The translations under genes were made by a program, and so were the position numbers. 64,000 nt of DNA. Source: Archangium violaceum. Its GTDB lineage: Bacteria; Myxococcota; Myxococcia; Myxococcales; Myxococcaceae. The stretch covers positions 4,465,501 through 4,529,500 of the forward strand of contig NZ_CP069338.1 in assembly GCF_016859125.1 (NCBI RefSeq). Reading direction: 5' to 3'. Numbering within the stretch: the first letter of the stretch is position 1; every line of letters starts with the position of its first letter. Of the stretch, positions 43,993 to 52,952 are shown in pieces. The notes beneath the pieces are model-generated. The model worked only from the letters and a program-made list of their open reading frames with translations, ran no database searches and was not told the origin of the DNA.

Positions 43993-46900
43993 GTGTTCAT
44001 TTCCAATTTCGCCATCAAGAAGCCCATCGTCACCATCACCGTCATGCTGGCGCTCGTGGTGTTCGGCGTGGTGGCGCTGATGGTGTTGCAGACGGATGAG
44101 TTCCCGGAGGTCCAGCCTCCCGTCATCAACGTCACCATCGCCTACCCGGGCGCCTCGCCCGACGTGGTCGAGCGGGAGATCATCGAGCCCATCGAGGACG
44201 CCATCTTCAGCATCAGCGGGGTGGACGCAGATCAGACCACCTCCAGTGCCATCGACGGGCTGGCGCAGTTCACCATCTTCTTCGACTTCGAAAAGGACCT
44301 GCAGCAGGCCTCGCAGGACGTGCGCGACGCCATCTCCAGCAAGCGCGCGGACCTGCCGCTGGAGATGGAGGAGCCCGTCCTCACGCGTTTCGATCCGGCG
44401 GACCTGCCCATCGTCTCGCTGGCCATCACCTCGGACACGCTGAAGGCCACGGAGCTCACCCGCATCGCGGACCCGGGCATCGTGGGCGAGCTGCGCTCCA
44501 TTCCCGGCGTGGCGCAGGCCTCGGTGGTGGGAGGTATCGAGCGGGAGATGTCGGTGCTCGTGCGGCCGGAGGCGTTGCAGGCCGCGGGGTTGAGCATCGC
44601 GCAGGTGGTGCAGGCGCTGCAGGCGCAGAACCTCGCCGCCCCGGTGGGCCGGTTGGACGGGCCGCTGGAGGAGACCACCATCCGCCTCAAGGGCCGGCTG
44701 GAGACGCCCGAGGACTTCGCCCGCGTCGTCATCGCGGAGCGGGGGGGCCAGCCCATCCGGCTCGGCCAGGTGGCCAACGTGGTGGACGGCATCGAGGAGC
44801 CGCGCACCCTGGCCCTCTATGACGGCCGCGAGGCGGTGGGCATCGACGTCATCAAGGCCCAGGAATACAGCACCACCCAGGTGGCCGATGCCATCCGCGA
44901 GCGGGTGACCGAGCTCCAGCCCCGGCTCCCTCCGGGCGTGAAGATGGAGATCGTCCGTGACGCGGGCGTCCGGGTGGAGAGCGCCGTGGAGAACGTGCAG
45001 TCCACGCTCCTGGAGGGCGCGCTGCTCACCGTGTTGACGGTGTTCCTCTTCCTCAACTCGTGGCGCTCCACGGTGATTACCGGCCTGGCTCTGCCGGTGA
45101 GCGTGCTGGCCTCCTTCATCAGCGTGTGGGCGTTCGGCTTCACGCTCAACACCATGTCGCTGATGGGTCTGTCGCTGGCCATCGGCATCCTCATCGACGA
45201 CGCCATCGTGGTGCGCGAGAACATCGTGCGCCACATCGAGATGGGGAAGGACCACTACACGGCCTCGCGCGAGGGCACGAGCGAGATTGGCCTCGCGGTG
45301 GCGGCGACGACGTTCTCCATCGTGGCGGTGTTCGTGCCGGTGGCCTTCATGTACGGGGTGGCCGGGCAGTGGTTCAAGCCCTTCGCCCTGACCATCGCGT
45401 GCTCGGTGTTGGTGTCGCTCTTCGTGAGCTTCTCGTTGGACCCGATGCTGTCGGCGTACTGGCCGGACCCGGCGGTGGAGAAGGGGGCTCGCAAGGGTCC
45501 CATCTCGCGGGTGCTCCTGCACTTCAACCACTGGTTCGACCGGCAGGCGGACCGCTACAAGGGCGTCATCGCCTGGGCGTTGGATCACCGGCTGGTCATG
45601 GTGCTGGTGGCGGTGGGCTCGCTGGTGGGAGCGCTGGTGCTGCAGGGCCTCTTCGGAGGCGCGGGCTTCGCTCCGGTGAGTGACCGCGCCGAGCTGGAGT
45701 TGCAGGTGGAGACGCCCGCGGGCTCCAGCCTCGACTACACGCGGCGCAAGGTGGAGGAGGTGGCCCGCATCGCGCGCGGCCACCCGGAGGTGGCGTACAC
45801 CTTCTCCACCATTGGCACGGCCCAGGCGCTGCGCGCTCCGGGCGTGGACCAGGCGCAGGTGTACGTGCGGCTCAAGCCCAAGCACGAGCGCGACGTGAGC
45901 CAGGAGGTGCTTGGCACCACGCTGCGCCAGGAGCTCTCTCGCGTGGCCGGGGCGAACGTGTCCGTGTTCACCAGCGGCTTTGGCGGGGCCTCCAAGCAGA
46001 TTCAGCTGGAGCTACGTGGGCCGGACGCACGGGAGCTATCGCGGCTGGCCGAGCAGGTGCGTCAGCAGCTGGCGCAGGTGCCGGGCGCGGTGGACGTGGG
46101 CCTGTCCACGCGTGGAGAGAAGCCGGAGGTGGAGGTCGAGGTGGACCGTGGCGTGGCGGGCCGGCTCAACGTGACGGTGGCGCAGGTGGCGCAGTCGCTG
46201 CGCGCGGCCTTCGCGGGGGTGGACTCGGGTGACTGGGTGGACCCCTCGGGCGAGACGCGGGACGTGATGGTGCGGCTGATCCCCGAGGCGCGCACACGTC
46301 CGGGGGACCTGGCGCAGCTGCCGCTGGTGGCGGGCGCGGCACCGGGCGGCACGGGCACACCGGCGCTCGTCCCGCTGGGGCAGGTGGCGCGCATCCGCGA
46401 GACGGTGGGCCCCGCTCAAATCAATCACCTCAACCGCGAGAGGGTCATCAGCGTCCAGGCCAACGTGCAGGGCCGCTCGCTGTCGGAGGTGATGACGGAC
46501 ATCCGGGCGCGGGTGGAGAAGGTGCGGCTGCCGCCGGGCTACGTGTTGGATGAGGGCGGCGAGGCCCGCGATCAGGCCGAGGTGTTCGGCCGCATCTTCC
46601 TGGCGCTCGGGATGGCGGTGCTGCTGATGTACCTCATCCTGGTCATCCAGTTCGGCTCGTTCCTGGATCCACTGGCCATCCTCGTCTCGTTGCCGCTGTC
46701 ACTCATCGGCGTGGTGCTGGCGCTGTTGGCGACGGGGGACACGCTCAACATCATGAGCCTCATCGGCGTCATCCTGCTGATGGGCATCGTCGCCAAGAAC
46801 GCCATCCTGCTCATCGACTTCGCCAAGTGGTCGCACAAGGAGGGCATGCCCATGCGGGAGGCGCTCATCGAGGCGGGGCGCACGCGCCTGCGGCCCATCA

Positions 46901-47163
46901 TGATGACGACGTTCGCCATCATCGCTGGCATGGTGCCGGTGGCGCTGGGCACGGGCGAGGGCGGTGACTTCCGGGCCCCCCTGGGCCGCGCCGTCATCGG
47001 TGGCGTCATCACCTCCACGTTGCTGACGTTGTTGGTGATTCCGACGGTGTATGAGATCCTCCACGACTTCCGCACCTGGGCCATGAGGAAGCTCCGGCGG
47101 ATGGGGAGGCATGAGGGGCGTGAGCCCCTGCACGGTCCGCCCCAGGCACGTCCTGGGGCCTGA
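43993..47163 (+). CDS. RND-family efflux permease
   Basis: 1056 aa, GTG start. Duplicated transmembrane and periplasmic halves of the HAE1 type: [22 protein letters not shown] at the N-terminus, proton-relay pair in [18 protein letters not shown] (TM4), [13 protein letters not shown], and the second-half [16 protein letters not shown]. Drives drug or metabolite efflux with the proton gradient. It is co-transcribed with the adaptor gene and probably with the following histidine kinase. The substrate cannot be read from the sequence. Confidence 0.93.
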   Translation: MFISNFAIKKPIVTITVMLALVVFGVVALMVLQTDEFPEVQPPVINVTIAYPGASPDVVEREIIEPIEDAIFSISGVDADQTTSSAIDGLAQFTIFFDFEKDLQQASQDVRDAISSKRADLPLEMEEPVLTRFDPADLPIVSLAITSDTLKATELTRIADPGIVGELRSIPGVAQASVVGGIEREMSVLVRPEALQAAGLSIAQVVQALQAQNLAAPVGRLDGPLEETTIRLKGRLETPEDFARVVIAERGGQPIRLGQVANVVDGIEEPRTLALYDGREAVGIDVIKAQEYSTTQVADAIRERVTELQPRLPPGVKMEIVRDAGVRVESAVENVQSTLLEGALLTVLTVFLFLNSWRSTVITGLALPVSVLASFISVWAFGFTLNTMSLMGLSLAIGILIDDAIVVRENIVRHIEMGKDHYTASREGTSEIGLAVAATTFSIVAVFVPVAFMYGVAGQWFKPFALTIACSVLVSLFVSFSLDPMLSAYWPDPAVEKGARKGPISRVLLHFNHWFDRQADRYKGVIAWALDHRLVMVLVAVGSLVGALVLQGLFGGAGFAPVSDRAELELQVETPAGSSLDYTRRKVEEVARIARGHPEVAYTFSTIGTAQALRAPGVDQAQVYVRLKPKHERDVSQEVLGTTLRQELSRVAGANVSVFTSGFGGASKQIQLELRGPDARELSRLAEQVRQQLAQVPGAVDVGLSTRGEKPEVEVEVDRGVAGRLNVTVAQVAQSLRAAFAGVDSGDWVDPSGETRDVMVRLIPEARTRPGDLAQLPLVAGAAPGGTGTPALVPLGQVARIRETVGPAQINHLNRERVISVQANVQGRSLSEVMTDIRARVEKVRLPPGYVLDEGGEARDQAEVFGRIFLALGMAVLLMYLILVIQFGSFLDPLAILVSLPLSLIGVVLALLATGDTLNIMSLIGVILLMGIVAKNAILLIDFAKWSHKEGMPMREALIEAGRTRLRPIMMTTFAIIAGMVPVALGTGEGGDFRAPLGRAVIGGVITSTLLTLLVIPTVYEILHDFRTWAMRKLRRMGRHEGREPLHGPPQARPGA

Positions 47164-47204
47164 GGGCGCGCCAGGGCGGCACGGCCCCGGAGGGAGGACG
47201 AGCC

Positions 47205-48929
47205 ATGGAAGTGACCATCCATGAGCGGTTGTGCCGGGTCCTCCGGAGGCTCGCGTCCATCGAGGGCGGGCTCGTCCTGCTGGTGGGGCTGGTGGTCATC
47301 GTCGCCTGGGTGTTCGGCCTCGACTCGCTCAAGGGGTTGCGGCCGGGCCTGCCCACGATGAATGTCAACACGGCCCTGTGCTTCATGCTCTCCGGCATCG
47401 CGCTGGTGCTGGCGAGCATCCCCCACGCCAGCCCCTTCAAGCGTCGGGCCGCGCAGGTGGGCGCGGGGCTCGTCGCCCTCCTGGGTGGACTGACGCTCCT
47501 CCAGTACGTCCTCGACGTGGACCTGGGTATCGACCAGCTCCTCGTGAGGGACCCCGGCCAGGACATGGAGCTTGGCTATCCGGGGCGGATGGCTCCCAAT
47601 ACGGCCCTCTGCTTCGTCCTGCTCGGGATGGCACTCCTGTGCATCGAGGTGAAGACGCGGATGGTGGGCTGGCCCTCGCAGTATCTCGCTGCCCTCTCGG
47701 GCGTCATCGCGCTGGTGGGCTTCGTGGGCTACCTCTATGGGCTGGAGGAGTTCACCGGCATCAGCCGCTATGCGCGGATGGCGGTGCACACCACGGTGTG
47801 TCTGCTGCTGCTGTCCCTGGGCGTCTTCCACTGCCGCCCGGACCGGGGCCTGATGAGCATCGTCACCCAATCGGGCCTGGGCAGTGTGCTCTCGCGCTGG
47901 TTGCTGCCGCCAGCGCTCGTCCTCCCCACCCTCCTGGTCGGCCTGGTGCTCGTGGGCTACCGCTCCGAGGCCTACTCGTTGCCCTTCGCCCTGGCGCTCA
48001 TCGCCACGGGGCTCGTCGTCGTCTTCACCGCGCTGGTGTGGGGGGCCGCGTTCGCGCTGGACCGCGTGGAGGCCCGGCGCCTGAGCATCGAGGCGGAGCG
48101 GATCCAACTCATGGCCCGGGAGCAGGCCGCGCGCGCCGAGGCGGAAGCCCAGCAACGCGAGCGCTCGCGGGCCGAGGCCGCCGAGCGCGAGGCCCAGCAG
48201 GCCGTCCGCACCCGCGAGGAGGTGCTGGCCGTGGTGAGCCACGACCTGAAGAACCCGCTGGGCAGCATCTCGTTGAGCATCCAGCTGCTGCGGCGGCTCC
48301 TGCCTCCGGGTGAGCAGGGCGAGCGGATGCTCAAACACACCCTTACCATCGAGCGCTCGGTGGAGCGGATGGATCGCCTCATCCAGGATCTGCTCGACAT
48401 GGCCAGCCTCCAGGCGGGCCGGCTGAAGCTGGACCTGCGGCGCCATGCCGTGGACGAGCTGCTGCGCGAGGGCCTGTCGCTGCTCGAGCCGCTGGCCATC
48501 CAGAAGGGGATTGCCCTGCACACGCAACCGCCCCGGGAGCACGTCCAGGTGCGCTGCGATCGGGACCGCGTCTTCCAGGTGCTCTCCAACCTGGTGGGGA
48601 ACGCGCTCAAGTTCACCCCCGAGGGGGGGATGGTGACGGTGGAGGCGGTGCTCGAGGAGTCCTTCGTGCGCTTCCTGGTGCGCGACACCGGCCCGGGCAT
48701 CCCCCCGGAGGCGTTGCCCCACCTCTTCGAGCCCTTCTGGCAGGTGGAGGGGACGGGAAAGAAGGGAACGGGGCTCGGCCTCTCCATCAGCCGGGGATTC
48801 GTGGAGGCCCATGGAGGCGGCCTGTGGGTGGAGAGCGAGGAGGGGCGGGGCAGCACCTTCTGCTTCACCCTGCCCCGGGCTTCACTCCTGGTGGAGCACG
48901 AGCGGCCCCCCGAGCCCCCGGTCCATTGA
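47205..48929 (+). CDS. Multi-helix membrane histidine kinase
   Basis: 574 aa. About eight N-terminal membrane helices (GGLVLLVGLVVIVAWVFG; AGLVALLGGLTLLQYVL; LVLPTLLVGLVLVGY; LALIATGLVVVFTALVW), a coiled coil (REQAARAEAEAQQRERSRAEAAER), HisKA (VVSHDLKNPLGSIS) and HATPase_c (NLVGNALKFTPEGGMV; DTGPGIPPEAL; GTGLGLSISRG). The N-terminus looks like a MASE-type integral sensor. AGGGAGGACGAG precedes the ATG, and the gene is 41 bp after the RND pump, so it may report on the same stress. Confidence 0.88.
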   Translation: MEVTIHERLCRVLRRLASIEGGLVLLVGLVVIVAWVFGLDSLKGLRPGLPTMNVNTALCFMLSGIALVLASIPHASPFKRRAAQVGAGLVALLGGLTLLQYVLDVDLGIDQLLVRDPGQDMELGYPGRMAPNTALCFVLLGMALLCIEVKTRMVGWPSQYLAALSGVIALVGFVGYLYGLEEFTGISRYARMAVHTTVCLLLLSLGVFHCRPDRGLMSIVTQSGLGSVLSRWLLPPALVLPTLLVGLVLVGYRSEAYSLPFALALIATGLVVVFTALVWGAAFALDRVEARRLSIEAERIQLMAREQAARAEAEAQQRERSRAEAAEREAQQAVRTREEVLAVVSHDLKNPLGSISLSIQLLRRLLPPGEQGERMLKHTLTIERSVERMDRLIQDLLDMASLQAGRLKLDLRRHAVDELLREGLSLLEPLAIQKGIALHTQPPREHVQVRCDRDRVFQVLSNLVGNALKFTPEGGMVTVEAVLEESFVRFLVRDTGPGIPPEALPHLFEPFWQVEGTGKKGTGLGLSISRGFVEAHGGGLWVESEEGRGSTFCFTLPRASLLVEHERPPEPPVH

Positions 48930-49031
48930 AGGGCGGGCGAGCATCCGATATCGAACAGTCCGTGGGGGTGTGACACACTGCGGCCGCCCTTCGCGGTAGC
49001 GGGGGCGGAGCCATAGCGGGGGACAAGCCCA

Positions 49032-50171
49032 ATGACGGACATGCGCTGGACGAACGAGTTCCTGGATTCCATGCGCGAGCAGAGCGATGCGCCGGCCGAC
49101 GAGGCGGTGCGGAGCCTCTTCGCGCAGGGCATGGTGGGGTCGGCCAACGAGCTGATGAAGCAGCTGGTGGCCAAGGAGTCGGTGTCGGCGGATCAGCTCC
49201 CCGCGCCTTTGCGCGGGTACTTCGAGCAGAGCGCGCGGATGCCCTCGTGGGCGGACCCGGAGCTCATCCGCGAGGGCCAGGCGGTGTTCAGCCGGTGCGG
49301 CTCGCTGTCGGTGTTGGCGCTCGTCTGCGCGTCGCTGCCCACGTGCTACGCGGGGGCCGAGGGCGTGCAGGTGCTGCACCTCACCGCGCGTCTGCAGACG
49401 GACACCAAGCGCCGCATCGTGGAGACGGCGCAGATGGTGGTGGACGTGATGTCGCCGGGAGGCCTGGAGCCGGACGGCTGGGGCATCCGGGACGCGCAGA
49501 AGGTGCGCCTCATGCACGCCGCCGTGCGCTACCTCATCCACCAGAGCGGCCAGTGGAAGCCCGAGTGGGGCCAGCCCATCAACCAGGAGGACATGGCCGG
49601 CACGCTGGTGACGTTCTCGGTGGTGACCATCCGCGCGCTGGCGAAGCTGGGCTACACGCTCGATCCGCGCGAGGCGCAGGCCTACTACCACGCGTGGCGG
49701 GTGGTGGGTTACATCATGGGCGTGGACGAGCGCCTGCTGCCGGAGAAGTACGAGGACGGCGCGCGCCTGGCGGATACCATCTTCGGGCGCGTCTTCTGTA
49801 GCAGCGAGGAGGGCCGGGCGATGACGCGCGCGCTCATCGAGCTCATCGAGCACATCATCCCCGGCAACATCTTCGATGGCCTGGGCCGCACGCTCATCCG
49901 CCACCTGGTGGGGGACTCCACGGCGGAGCTGATCGCCGTGCCTCCATCGGACTGGACGAAGTCCCTGATGAAGCCCCTGCAGCTGTTGGGCTGGGTGATG
50001 GACGAGGGTGACGAGCAGAACGTGGTGAACGCGAAGCTCTGCGAGCTGTTCGGGCGCAAGTTGATGGAGGGCATCGTCTGGGTGCACCGTGGCCCCGAGC
50101 GTCCGCCCTTCCGTATCCCCGAGGCGCTGCGCGAGTCCTGGAACGTGCGCGGCCGCGAGCAGCAGCTCTGA
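49032..50171 (+). CDS. Oxygenase MpaB (DUF2236)-family protein
   Basis: 379 aa, no signal peptide. Family marks: MPSWADPELIREGQAVF near residue 70, a VRLMHAAVRYLI segment with the conserved R-x3-H used in haem binding by MpaB/Lcp relatives, and the hydrophobic helical fold that follows (VTFSVVTIRALAKLGYTL). Related proteins are haem oxygenases acting on mycophenolic acid side chains, rubber or other polyisoprenoids; the substrate here is unknown. Its last nine codons and stop are repeated exactly 2.1 kb downstream (52242-52268). Confidence 0.82.
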   Translation: MTDMRWTNEFLDSMREQSDAPADEAVRSLFAQGMVGSANELMKQLVAKESVSADQLPAPLRGYFEQSARMPSWADPELIREGQAVFSRCGSLSVLALVCASLPTCYAGAEGVQVLHLTARLQTDTKRRIVETAQMVVDVMSPGGLEPDGWGIRDAQKVRLMHAAVRYLIHQSGQWKPEWGQPINQEDMAGTLVTFSVVTIRALAKLGYTLDPREAQAYYHAWRVVGYIMGVDERLLPEKYEDGARLADTIFGRVFCSSEEGRAMTRALIELIEHIIPGNIFDGLGRTLIRHLVGDSTAELIAVPPSDWTKSLMKPLQLLGWVMDEGDEQNVVNAKLCELFGRKLMEGIVWVHRGPERPPFRIPEALRESWNVRGREQQL

Positions 50172-50174
50172 GGG
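50148..50174. repeat. 27-bp direct repeat, left copy (3' end of the MpaB-family gene)
   Basis: These 27 bases, covering the last codons and stop of the MpaB gene, recur exactly at 52242-52268. With one mismatch the match extends to 32 bp. The repeats bracket the lower-GC cassette and look like duplicated ends of a recombination or insertion event. Confidence 0.85.
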
Positions 50175-50554
50175 CGGGCCCCGGGCTACGGATGCACTGG
50201 CGAGCCACGGCTCGTTCGAATCAAGTGACCACCTGCCCCCCAGCAACCTGTGCATCTGGGGGGCTGGCGGTCGTGGAGGCTCGGCCGAACGCGGCACGTG
50301 GGAAGAGTCAAGAGAAGAGGGCGAGGCGTGAAGACTTTCCCTTGATGGACATACCTGGCATGTCACCCCTCTGAGGGTTTCCGCCAGAGTGGGGTGGCTC
50401 GGAGTTGCGAGCGGGACTCCCTCGAGCCGTTCACTCTTCATTTCCTTGTCTTCGAAGAGAACGTTCGTGATCCACCCCATGGCCGCCCCTTGAATGGGCA
50501 CCCAACCACGCGAAGCGCCCTCCGGCTGGTGACTTGCTCGGACAGAGGCCCGGT
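50175..50554. other. Intergenic segment at the start of the low-GC cassette
   Basis: This 380-bp stretch holds no convincing gene. It contains a perfect hairpin at 50235-50264 (GCCCCCCAG and CTGGGGGGC, 12-base loop) that could end MpaB transcription. GC drops from about 50330 onward, compared with the flanks. No promoter is clear. Confidence 0.55.
50235..50264 (+). terminator. Hairpin downstream of the MpaB-family gene
   Basis: A perfect 9-bp stem, GCCCCCCAG and CTGGGGGGC, with a 12-base loop. It lacks a T-tract. It lies just inside the left direct repeat. Confidence 0.5.
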
Positions 50555-51187
50555 TTGAAAATTCAACAGGTGCTGATGTGCGGAGTCATTCTCATCGCAT
50601 GTGCTCACGAGAGCATTCGAGAAGACGCCGCTGCGGGTGCATATGCACCTGAAGAGGGGGGGCGAATCAAGGGAGGGAGCAGTGCGGCTTTTCGCATCAA
50701 AGCCCTGATTGGGAGCGGCCAGTACGCGGAGGCAGAAGCGCTGATAGCTGAGTCCATTGCTTCGGGTCTGCTGACGAGGGCCGCTGGAGAGGAGCTTGGG
50801 AAGAAGCTCTGGAAGGCCAATGATGAGCGTGAAGATAAGGGGCGGGACTCTGAACCCAGACGGCCACCTCCGTACGTGAAGAAAAGTGAAGAGGAGACAT
50901 GTTCCTCTCGCTTTCCCCACCTCGAGATGTGCGCCGCCCTGCCTGATGGGTATTCATATCACAGCGAGCAGCAGGCGCTGAATGCCATGAAGAAAGAATT
51001 GAATCAGAAGAACTTGAGTCTTCACGGGGCGGCAGTTGCAACCAGGGGGCCGTGCGCGGATGTCGGAACTCACGTCAACGTTCGTATGGATGGAAAAAGG
51101 GTGGGATCGATTGTTTGCTGCCCTTGCTGTGTGGGTAATGCGGATGTGGGACCTGTTGAATGGACGAAATGCAGGATTGTTTGGTAG
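50555..51187 (+). CDS. Cysteine-rich lipoprotein, candidate SitA-like toxin
   Basis: 210 aa from a TTG start (GAGG 6 bases upstream) giving MKIQQVLMCGVILIACAHE, a lipoprotein signal. The middle (FRIKALIGSGQYAEAEALIAESIASGLL) is a short helical repeat segment, and the C-terminal half is Cys-rich (EMCAALPDG; GPCADVGTH; GSIVCCPCCVG; TKCRIVW). GC and codon use are lower than in the neighbours. A lipoprotein with a variable toxin-like end, followed by an unrelated acidic gene, fits the SitA-type lipoprotein toxins that myxobacteria exchange through outer membranes. That assignment is inference; no toxic domain was identified. Confidence 0.55.
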   Translation: MKIQQVLMCGVILIACAHESIREDAAAGAYAPEEGGRIKGGSSAAFRIKALIGSGQYAEAEALIAESIASGLLTRAAGEELGKKLWKANDEREDKGRDSEPRRPPPYVKKSEEETCSSRFPHLEMCAALPDGYSYHSEQQALNAMKKELNQKNLSLHGAAVATRGPCADVGTHVNVRMDGKRVGSIVCCPCCVGNADVGPVEWTKCRIVW

Positions 51188-51226
51188 CTGCGAGAAGGAC
51201 GTATGCTGCCTGGAGGTGTGGGGCGT

Positions 51227-51838
51227 ATGAGTCAGTCGGACTCTCGGGATGTGGACGTTGTCGCCCTACGACACGCGGGGGAGGTGGTGGACTCCAATGC
51301 CTGTCAGGACGCGACGAAGAGTCTGCTGCTCCGCATACCGGCGCATCAGGCATTGGAGTTGACTCAACGGCAGGTGGCTTCCCGATGGTCATTGTTCGAG
51401 CGCCATCAGCCAGGAGTGACGTGGCCACTCGAGTTCATCGAGGACTCGGCGAGGATTGGCATGAAGGACGGCCTGGTGTGGCCCGATGACGATGACTTCA
51501 CAGGACCCGGCGCGAACAACTTCATCCGTGCCGTGAAGCATCTCTGGGATGCCAGTCGTATCTTGGATGACGATGAGGAGCGAGTCACTGCACTGGTGGA
51601 CTCCATCGCGAATGTCATCATGGCGGAGCGGCTGGAGACATGGGGAGCCCGGCATCTTGAGCAGTGGAGTCGTTGGTATCAGGTGCGGATGGAGGGCAAG
51701 AGGAGGGTGGAGAGCCAGAGGTTGCAGCGGGAGATGGTGCTCGGGACGGAGAGCGTGGATGTGGGACGCAGGGCGTGGCTGGAGTTGGCCGACGTGTTGG
51801 AGAAAGCGTTGCTCCACCCAGGGGCAATGCCTCCTTGA
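51227..51838 (+). CDS. Candidate immunity protein for the lipoprotein toxin
   Basis: 203 aa. No signal peptide. Predicted mostly helical, with many Trp and acidic residues (QVASRWSLFERHQPG; EFIEDSARIGMKDGLVWPDD; WDASRILDDDEERVTALVDS). GGAGGTG lies 9 bases before the ATG, and the gene is 39 bp after the cysteine-rich lipoprotein, with which it forms a short operon of similarly low GC. It has no recognised family. Position and size suggest the cognate immunity protein, by analogy with SitI proteins; this is not proven by sequence. Confidence 0.45.
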   Translation: MSQSDSRDVDVVALRHAGEVVDSNACQDATKSLLLRIPAHQALELTQRQVASRWSLFERHQPGVTWPLEFIEDSARIGMKDGLVWPDDDDFTGPGANNFIRAVKHLWDASRILDDDEERVTALVDSIANVIMAERLETWGARHLEQWSRWYQVRMEGKRRVESQRLQREMVLGTESVDVGRRAWLELADVLEKALLHPGAMPP

Positions 51839-51839
51839 G

Positions 51840-52241
51840 CGGGATGGGGCAGACCGCCAACGCTGAACGTCCGGGTCCCGCTCGCGTCCCATGGCTTGAG
51901 GGTGAAGCGCCTCCGGGCCTGCTCTTCCGTCAGCTCTGCCTCCACCATCACCTCCCACGTTCCCGGTTCAATAAGGCCGGATTGCCACGGCGTAACGTCC
52001 GGCCGCACTCCTCCGGCGCCGTCAGCTGCGCCCCTTCGGCCCTCCAGTCCTTCACGTCCGGCCTCTCTCCAACCTGCCCACCGGGAGCAGCAACGCCTCC
52101 TGCATCTCCGGTTTCCCGAGCAGCTTGCTCAGCCACCAGCGCTGGGTCCTCTCTGCGCCCGTCCGCGGCCCCACCTCGTCCATGTGCTCCACCTCCGAGA
52201 TGTGGCACCCCAACATGACCGCTCGCGACACATTGAGGCCT
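51840..52241 (-). pseudogene. Frame-broken remnant of a DUF2381-family gene
   Basis: The minus strand reads WRAEGAQLTAPEE in one frame and LIEPGTWEVMVEAELTEEQ, then FTLKPWDASGTRTFSVGG in another. These match the order of segments near the C-terminus of the myxobacterial DUF2381 (TIGR02268) family. The segments are in different frames, separated by frame changes, and no intact start or stop frames them. A third frame upstream (GLNVSRAVMLGCHISEVEHM) may be more of the same remnant. It lies tail-to-tail with the putative immunity gene and next to the right direct repeat. Confidence 0.6.
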
Positions 52242-52268
52242 CGCGGCCGCGAGCAGCAGCTCTGAGGG
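52242..52268. repeat. 27-bp direct repeat, right copy
   Basis: It is an exact copy of 50148-50174, the 3' end of the MpaB-family gene, with its stop. Here it no longer belongs to an open gene. It marks the right edge of the lower-GC cassette. Confidence 0.85.
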
Positions 52269-52311
52269 TGGGCGGGATGGCCCCACCCCCGAAGCCACCC
52301 GTGCGCGGGGC

Positions 52312-52878
52312 TCAGCGCTTCGCGCAGGGGGTGGGCTCGTTCAGGACGAAGCCGTTGCCCAGGGAGGCCACGGTGCCCTGGAGGCACACCACGCCGAAGG
52401 GGCCCGCGTAGTCCTTGGGGAGCATCACGTTACGGCCGTCCTCGGTGACGCCCTGGGCGTTGGGGAAGGGATTGGCGCCGCCCTCGCTCACCCGCAGCTT
52501 CAGCCGCACCTGCTGGCCGGCGGTCAGCTCGGGCATGGGGCTGGGAGCGCGGCGGGTGTCCCGGGTGGGGCGGCCGTTGTGGAAGCGAAGCAGGGGGCCC
52601 TGTGCGTCGGACTCGAGCTGGCCCCAGAGCTCCACGTACTCACCGGGCTTGGGCGTCCAGTCGAAGGAGGGGCCCTCCACGCGCAGCGCGAAGCGGCCGG
52701 AGACGAGCACGCCGCGCACCAGGTCGCTGTACTCGGCGTAGGGCATGTAGCGGCCGGTGACGCGCACCGGGCCGGAGCCCGCTTGTCCCCTGGCGAGCGC
52801 ATCCCAGCTGAACGCGCGATAGGGAGATTGGGCCGGGGCGGCGGCGAGCAGGGCGATGAGGGGAAGGATGAGGTGCAT
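52312..52878 (-). CDS. Secreted hypothetical protein, OB-fold-like
   Basis: 188 aa. Signal peptide (MHLILPLIALLAAAPAQS). A repeated beta pattern follows (VRVTGRYMPYAEYSDL; FALRVEGPSFDWTP; EYVELWGQLESD), like a small OB-fold, then a Pro/Arg-rich linker and VVCLQGTVASLG. It is not assigned to a family. It follows the metallopeptidase gene on the same strand by 74 bp and may be co-expressed. Confidence 0.6.
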   Translation of the reverse strand: MHLILPLIALLAAAPAQSPYRAFSWDALARGQAGSGPVRVTGRYMPYAEYSDLVRGVLVSGRFALRVEGPSFDWTPKPGEYVELWGQLESDAQGPLLRFHNGRPTRDTRRAPSPMPELTAGQQVRLKLRVSEGGANPFPNAQGVTEDGRNVMLPKDYAGPFGVVCLQGTVASLGNGFVLNEPTPCAKR

Positions 52879-52952
52879 GAGGTGGAGGGCTCTCTCGAAG
52901 GTCTCTGGCGGGAGGGACGCGCGCGCCCCTCCCACCATTCAATGCGCTCGGC

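Noticed and set aside
42589-45885. Minus-strand open frame of over 1000 codons opposite the RND genes
   Set aside because: His/Arg/Leu-rich shadow of the RND adaptor and pump genes; no domain.
50175-52268. Insertion sequence or phage integrase in the cassette
   Set aside because: No transposase, integrase or terminal inverted repeats could be read there; only direct repeats are present.
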